A model generated the notes under the pieces. That model ran no database searches. It saw only the letters and a program-made list of their open reading frames with translations, and was not told where the DNA came from. This document shows, in pieces, positions 14,214-18,095 of a stretch of 18,095 nucleotides of DNA (position 1 is its first letter; every line of letters begins with the position of its first letter). Source of the DNA: Anaerolineaceae bacterium UBA5311 (lineage in GTDB: Bacteria > Chloroflexota > Anaerolineae > Anaerolineales > Anaerolineaceae); the NCBI GenBank assembly GCA_002411175.1, contig DHRN01000091.1, forward strand, positions 1,466 through 19,560, read 5' to 3'. Position numbers and translations under genes: made by a program.

Positions 14214-15368
14214 TTAAGCCTCGCTCAATACTTCTTCAAAAAATTCAAGGTAAGCTGCTCCCACACGGTCCCAGGTTTGTTGCCTAAGCGCGCGTGTGTG
14301 GGCTGTCGTGGAAAGACTGTTCCGCTTTTCAGGCGATTCGATTAGGTTGATTACCGCCCGAGCAATTGGTTCGACCTGTCCCTGTGGCACGAGCAGACCG
14401 GTGCTGCCATCCTGAACAGCTTCAGCCAAACCGGAGTTGTCAGTGACAACACTTGCTTTTCCGCACAAAGCCGCCTCGATTACCGCGATCCCAAAACCTT
14501 CGAAATCGCCATTCTTTAGTTGCTGGCTGGTCATTACGAACAAATCGCAGGCATTATAGAGGTTTAGCAGGGTCTGTTGATCAACGCGCCCCCAAAAACG
14601 GATATTAGCAGAAACCCCCAGGCTGGCTGCAAGCAGTTCCAGCTTTTGCTGCTCAGAAGGCAACCCAGCCATCCAGTAAACCACTTGAGGATGGCGTTTT
14701 ACGATTTCAGGCAGGGCACGAATGACCCATTCCTGACCTTTGCGGGGAGTGACATTTCCAACGGTAAGCAGGACGAATTGATCCTCCGAATTTACCTTTC
14801 GTCTGAAGGCATTAATTTCACTTTGGGGGAGGATTTGAAAGAACCGGGCATCGGCACCGTTGTGGATTACTTTTGTCCTCGGCTTGGTTATACCCTGAGA
14901 AGCTATGGTCGACCGCGTGTGTTCACTTACCGTGATAACGGCGTTTGCCTGCTTACAGGCTAACCTGGTGAGGCGAGTCGAGAAACCCGAGGTTGCGCCA
15001 AATTCTGTGCCATGCCCTGCAACCACCCAGGGCGTTCGTTTTCCTCTGATCACAAAAGCACTGAGCCAAATCGAACGACCTCCGGAAACCAGGACAATGT
15101 CAGGGCGGAAATCTTGTAATGCCTTTGTCAAAGCTTTAGCTCGAAAAATAGCTTTTACAACGCTGTTACCTTTGGCAGGGAATGTGATTATGTCAAAAGT
15201 TTGCTGGGCATTGAAAGCTTCTCTTTCAACATCAGTCACGTATGCCTGAGGGGAAAGGACCAGGGCAGGATGTCCTTCCACTGAAAAATATTTGGCTAAC
15301 TGATGCGCATGTGTACCAATTCCCCCCGGACCAGGAGGAAATTCAGAGCTGAGGATTAATATTCTCAT
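14214..15368 (-). CDS. GT-B family 4 glycosyltransferase
   Basis: A 384-aa GT4 enzyme of the common PimA/WcaL-like shape. EFPPGPGGIGTHAHQLA (9-25) is the glycine-rich acceptor loop, AGHGTEFG (117-124) the catalytic-region His, LLTVGNVTPRKGQ the start of the second Rossmann domain, and E-GFGIAVI-E the full E-X7-E motif. AGGAGG at 15381-15376 lies 7 nt before the ATG, the best ribosome site in the block. The start shares one base with the previous stop (TAATG). No membrane helix is seen. Sugar specificity is unknown; mannosyl, glucosyl and galactosyl transfer are all known in this family. Confidence 0.89.
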   Translation of the reverse strand: MRILILSSEFPPGPGGIGTHAHQLAKYFSVEGHPALVLSPQAYVTDVEREAFNAQQTFDIITFPAKGNSVVKAIFRAKALTKALQDFRPDIVLVSGGRSIWLSAFVIRGKRTPWVVAGHGTEFGATSGFSTRLTRLACKQANAVITVSEHTRSTIASQGITKPRTKVIHNGADARFFQILPQSEINAFRRKVNSEDQFVLLTVGNVTPRKGQEWVIRALPEIVKRHPQVVYWMAGLPSEQQKLELLAASLGVSANIRFWGRVDQQTLLNLYNACDLFVMTSQQLKNGDFEGFGIAVIEAALCGKASVVTDNSGLAEAVQDGSTGLLVPQGQVEPIARAVINLIESPEKRNSLSTTAHTRALRQQTWDRVGAAYLEFFEEVLSEA

Positions 15369-17002
15369 TAGTGATCCTCCTGAGACAATCGCGGAATCCG
15401 GGGAAACTGTTCGAACATCTGGTCAGCTATTTTTATACGCTGTTTGACAAGATAAATATTCCTCGGCATCGATAATAAAGCAATCAGCCCTTTGAGGAAT
15501 CGTTTTGGAACTGAACCCTTTACACTAAAGGTGCCCAGGATATCAATCCAACATTTCTCGCGAACTTGTTTTTCAGAAAAGTATCGTTTGGACAAATAAA
15601 TATCTGAGACACTCGGTAAAATCTGTTTAAACAAGCGTTTCCGCGAAGCAGCATAGGTATCTACCCGGGCTTTGTGTTCCCGCAGCCCTCCCACCGGGGC
15701 ATGATGATGGATTACGCTTATATCCGGGTCCAAGACCATCAACTCACCTGTGAGATACAGGCGCATTCCCAGATCGTGATCGGCACGCTGACCGTGGTCG
15801 TAGGCGAGGTCAAAAAGCCCTGATTTCTGCAGCAAATCCCGCCGAATCATGGTGTTGTTGGTTGGAAAAACATTGCTAACCCGAAGAATGCGAAACTCTT
15901 CCGGCAGGTCTCCCGCTTTTGGTTCTATTGCTACACCATTGGAGATATTGATCCGATAACGAGATAAATTGGTGAGATGTCTTTCAATCAAGTCAGGTTG
16001 AATTTCATCGTCGTCATCCAGGAACAAAATGTATTCACTCCGTGCCGTTTGAAGTCCAAAATTTCGCGATGAACACTGCCCTGCCTGATCAAGAAAAAAC
16101 CATCGCAGCGGAAGGTCAGAAAATTCGTATTTCATTTCAAGATTCCGCTCTCCCAAGGGAGTCTGGTCAACAACTATTATTTCGAAGGGAGCAACTGTTT
16201 GCCACCTCAGTTGATCCAATAAAACCTGCAGGTAAGGATAACGCCTGAGTGTGGGAATCAGGACGGTCACTCTGCCGTCAACAGGTTGAATTGCCAATGT
16301 TTTGTCTCGTTGACAGGATGCCGGATATATGGATTTTGGCAACTTGCGTACTCTTTGCCAGGACCTAATCAGGCTAAAAAGACTTGCGAAACGCGTTAAT
16401 GCCGCCCTGAAAATTGCCCAACCTGCCCAACGACTCCCAAAACTATAACGGACAAAGAGTAGTTGGTCGTTTAGGGAAATTTTCGCATCGGATATTGGCT
16501 TTTGTTCACCAACAAACCCAGGTACATATCGAACAAAAGCACCTTGCCGGATATAACGCAGCCCGAGTTCTAATCCTGCAGCTTCCAGGGATTCAAACTC
16601 AGACCTGGGTCCGCCCAGTTGTCGCAACACATCTGAGCGAATCAGGCAGGCGCGCAGGGATAGCCGCCACGAAGTTGCTTCCAAAGATGGATCCGGGTCG
16701 CGATTCAACATCCAGGTTGGCGAGATAAAATCAATCATCTCAGGCTCGCCTCCCAGCCCCAGAGCAAGTCCCGCGTGCCAGCAATCTGCGCTTGTTTCGA
16801 GCAATTCCATCAGCATATTGTGGTCCGGGATTCCCATATCAGGGTCCCAAAACAGCCAGGCGTCCACAGATTCACTCTGGAGATTTTCATCGAGGATCGA
16901 ATTGATTGCTTCAGTTTGCGGCGAACATGGAAATACTTTCCCCAGGGACCACTCGGGAGTTTCTTTTGAATCAGAGAATAAAATCAGGTTGACGGTTTTC
17001 AT
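15368..17002 (-). CDS. Two-domain family 2 glycosyltransferase, N-terminal domain degenerate
   Basis: A 544-aa protein, longer than a single GT2. Residues about 244-475 are a normal GT-A domain: VTVLIPTLRRYPYL (245-258), EIIVVDQT (274-281), AGQCSSRNFGL (307-317), FLDDDDE (327-333) with the metal-binding aspartates, and RADHDLGMRLYLTG (406-419) as the base region. Residues about 1-200 look like a second GT2-type domain: DAWLFWDPDMGIP (47-59, D53/D55 in DxD position) and LIRSDVLRQLGGPRSEFESLEAAGLELGLR in two blocks (120-149). It lacks the usual first-strand nucleotide motif, so it may be inactive and structural. It overlaps the upstream gene by ATGA and shares one base with the next gene's start. 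A bifunctional enzyme is the alternative. Confidence 0.82.
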   Translation of the reverse strand: MKTVNLILFSDSKETPEWSLGKVFPCSPQTEAINSILDENLQSESVDAWLFWDPDMGIPDHNMLMELLETSADCWHAGLALGLGGEPEMIDFISPTWMLNRDPDPSLEATSWRLSLRACLIRSDVLRQLGGPRSEFESLEAAGLELGLRYIRQGAFVRYVPGFVGEQKPISDAKISLNDQLLFVRYSFGSRWAGWAIFRAALTRFASLFSLIRSWQRVRKLPKSIYPASCQRDKTLAIQPVDGRVTVLIPTLRRYPYLQVLLDQLRWQTVAPFEIIVVDQTPLGERNLEMKYEFSDLPLRWFFLDQAGQCSSRNFGLQTARSEYILFLDDDDEIQPDLIERHLTNLSRYRINISNGVAIEPKAGDLPEEFRILRVSNVFPTNNTMIRRDLLQKSGLFDLAYDHGQRADHDLGMRLYLTGELMVLDPDISVIHHHAPVGGLREHKARVDTYAASRKRLFKQILPSVSDIYLSKRYFSEKQVREKCWIDILGTFSVKGSVPKRFLKGLIALLSMPRNIYLVKQRIKIADQMFEQFPRIPRLSQEDH

Positions 17003-18095
17003 TTGAGTGTCTTGTAGAAGTGTTCCCAGGCATCCAGCTGCTGATCAATCTGGAAATGCATCTCTACACGTTCCCGTCCTGCCTTGCCCATGGAATACCG
17101 TAAAGAAGAATCTCTCGTTAACACGAGCAATTTTTCAGCAATTGCCCTGGGGTTTCGGCGTGGCACCACGAATCCAGTAACTTCATCAGCTACATTTTCC
17201 GATAAACCACCTGCATCCGTGCAGACAATCGGAAGCTTCATTGACTGGGCTTCAAGCACCGCATTACAAAACCCTTCCGAGACCGCGCTGTGTAAAAAGA
17301 TATCGGCTTCAGCGAGATGTCGGATAACCTGGTCTTGCGGTAAGCTTCCGGAAAATTCTATAGACTCCTTCAGACCGAATTGATGACGAGCAAAATAAAG
17401 CGCATCCCGATGTTCACCATCACCGATAATCTGATATTCGCAAGCAATTCCCTGATCCACGACCATTTTGACTGCCTGAAAAGCAAATTCATAGCCCTTT
17501 ATCCACTCCAGCCTGCCTACACTGAGTATCCTGATTGGTTTTTCGGGCGTGCCATCTGCCTCTGACTTGCCCCTGTCTACACATCGGAAGTGCTCCAGAT
17601 TCACTGAGGGTGGAATCAACCGGTGCGGCATTTCTTGTGGACAACCTCGTCGTAGAGCTCGCCGCCACAAATCTTTACCCAGAAAATGACAAGCATCCAC
17701 ATGCTCCCAGACCTGGGCATAATAGTCGGGTTGGTCCAGCCCTGCAAAGTTCAGGTCGTACCCACGAAAACTCACTGTCAGTTGGCAACCCAACAATTCC
17801 TTTAGGTAAGTTTTTCCCACAGCCAATGATCCAAACTCGAAGTGAATCAGATCAGGCTTGAGAAGAATCAATTCCAAATCGAGGTAATACTTCTTGAAAA
17901 CATTCCATCCAAATTTTCCGAATCCTCTGACAAGATAACGCCAGGCTGAACCTGGTGTGCAAACCAAGCCGCGGATCAATGCGGGAATTAGCAACAATCC
18001 CGCAGTAAATTTTGGACTGGTTGGCAAGCTTCGATGCACACGCTTACTGACACCAGCATCTGCCGCCATATCGGGGAATTTCGCCCAACCTTCGG
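16999..18095 (-). CDS. GT-B family 4 glycosyltransferase, 5' end outside the window
   Basis: The reading frame is open through the right edge, with no stop between the apparent ATG at 18069 and position 18095. The translated part also lacks the first strand and glycine loop of the N-terminal Rossmann domain, so ATG 18069 is probably internal and the gene is cut by the window. Visible motifs: FEFGSLAVGKTYLKE, VSFRGYDLNF (acceptor side), ILSVGRLEWIKGYEF, QIIGDGEHRD, and E-GFCNAVL-E, a full E-X7-E, followed by CTDAGGLSENV. It is a typical colanic-acid-locus-like GT4. It overlaps the next gene by ATGA and is the first gene of the block seen here. Confidence 0.87.
   Translation of the reverse strand, partial: EGWAKFPDMAADAGVSKRVHRSLPTSPKFTAGLLLIPALIRGLVCTPGSAWRYLVRGFGKFGWNVFKKYYLDLELILLKPDLIHFEFGSLAVGKTYLKELLGCQLTVSFRGYDLNFAGLDQPDYYAQVWEHVDACHFLGKDLWRRALRRGCPQEMPHRLIPPSVNLEHFRCVDRGKSEADGTPEKPIRILSVGRLEWIKGYEFAFQAVKMVVDQGIACEYQIIGDGEHRDALYFARHQFGLKESIEFSGSLPQDQVIRHLAEADIFLHSAVSEGFCNAVLEAQSMKLPIVCTDAGGLSENVADEVTGFVVPRRNPRAIAEKLLVLTRDSSLRYSMGKAGRERVEMHFQIDQQLDAWEHFYKTLK

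Noticed and set aside
18000..18069. ATG at 18069 as the true start of the right-most glycosyltransferase
   Set aside because: The frame continues open to the window edge and the first Rossmann strand is missing, so the real start is most likely outside.
1..18095. CRISPR array, insertion sequence transposase, phage or toxin-antitoxin genes
   Set aside because: No regularly spaced direct repeats, and no transposase, integrase, Cas, phage or toxin-antitoxin signatures were seen in any substantial frame.

Overview
The window is most of an exopolysaccharide or cell-surface glycan locus. Fourteen genes on the minus strand run from the right edge to about position 1700, and one plus-strand gene (438-1625) faces them at the left end. 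Moderate GC, a lipoprotein signal, genes packed with 1-17 nt overlaps, and a degenerate dispersed repeat with 'GTCATTGCGAGCC'-type ends upstream of the first gene suggest an uncultured bacterium, perhaps Chloroflexota (Anaerolineae-like). That placement is an inference from general resemblance. No rRNA, tRNA or other phylogenetic marker is present.

The right part (18095 to 7533, transcribed leftwards) is one compact block: a GT4 glycosyltransferase cut by the window edge, a two-domain GT2 protein, two more GT4 enzymes, a multi-spanning O-antigen polymerase/ligase-like protein, a fourth GT4, a CapK/PaaK-like adenylate-forming enzyme, a GNAT acyltransferase and an ExoA-like membrane GT2. Successive genes overlap or lie at most 12 nt apart, so one transcript is likely. 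A 159-bp gap follows (7374-7532), with a hairpin plus U-rich tract that resembles a terminator for this block.

The middle part (7373 to 2915) supplies the initiating step and a modified sugar. It holds a phosphoglycosyl transferase with reversed domain order (catalytic domain first, then four membrane helices and a Rossmann-like domain), a LegB-like NDP-sugar 4,6-dehydratase, a sugar-1-phosphate nucleotidyltransferase and a DegT/DnrJ-type PLP aminotransferase. The last three together would make an NDP-4-amino-4,6-dideoxy sugar. The later legionaminic acid genes (legG, legI, legF) are not in the window.

The left part has a lipoprotein of unknown function (2881-2213), a signal-peptidase-fold protein with Ser/His/Asp motifs but no membrane anchor (2202-1702), and, converging on it, an NTP_transf_5-family nucleotidyltransferase (438-1625). 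Positions 1-437 are non-coding and carry a two-hairpin repeat element (46-233) and a weak promoter candidate.

Working model (inference): the phosphoglycosyl transferase loads the first sugar on undecaprenyl phosphate, the glycosyltransferases extend it, the CapK/GNAT pair decorates it with an acyl or aminoacyl group, and the polymerase joins or ligates repeat units. No Wzx flippase or ABC exporter and no Wzz/Wza-type export gene lies in the window, so these must be elsewhere.
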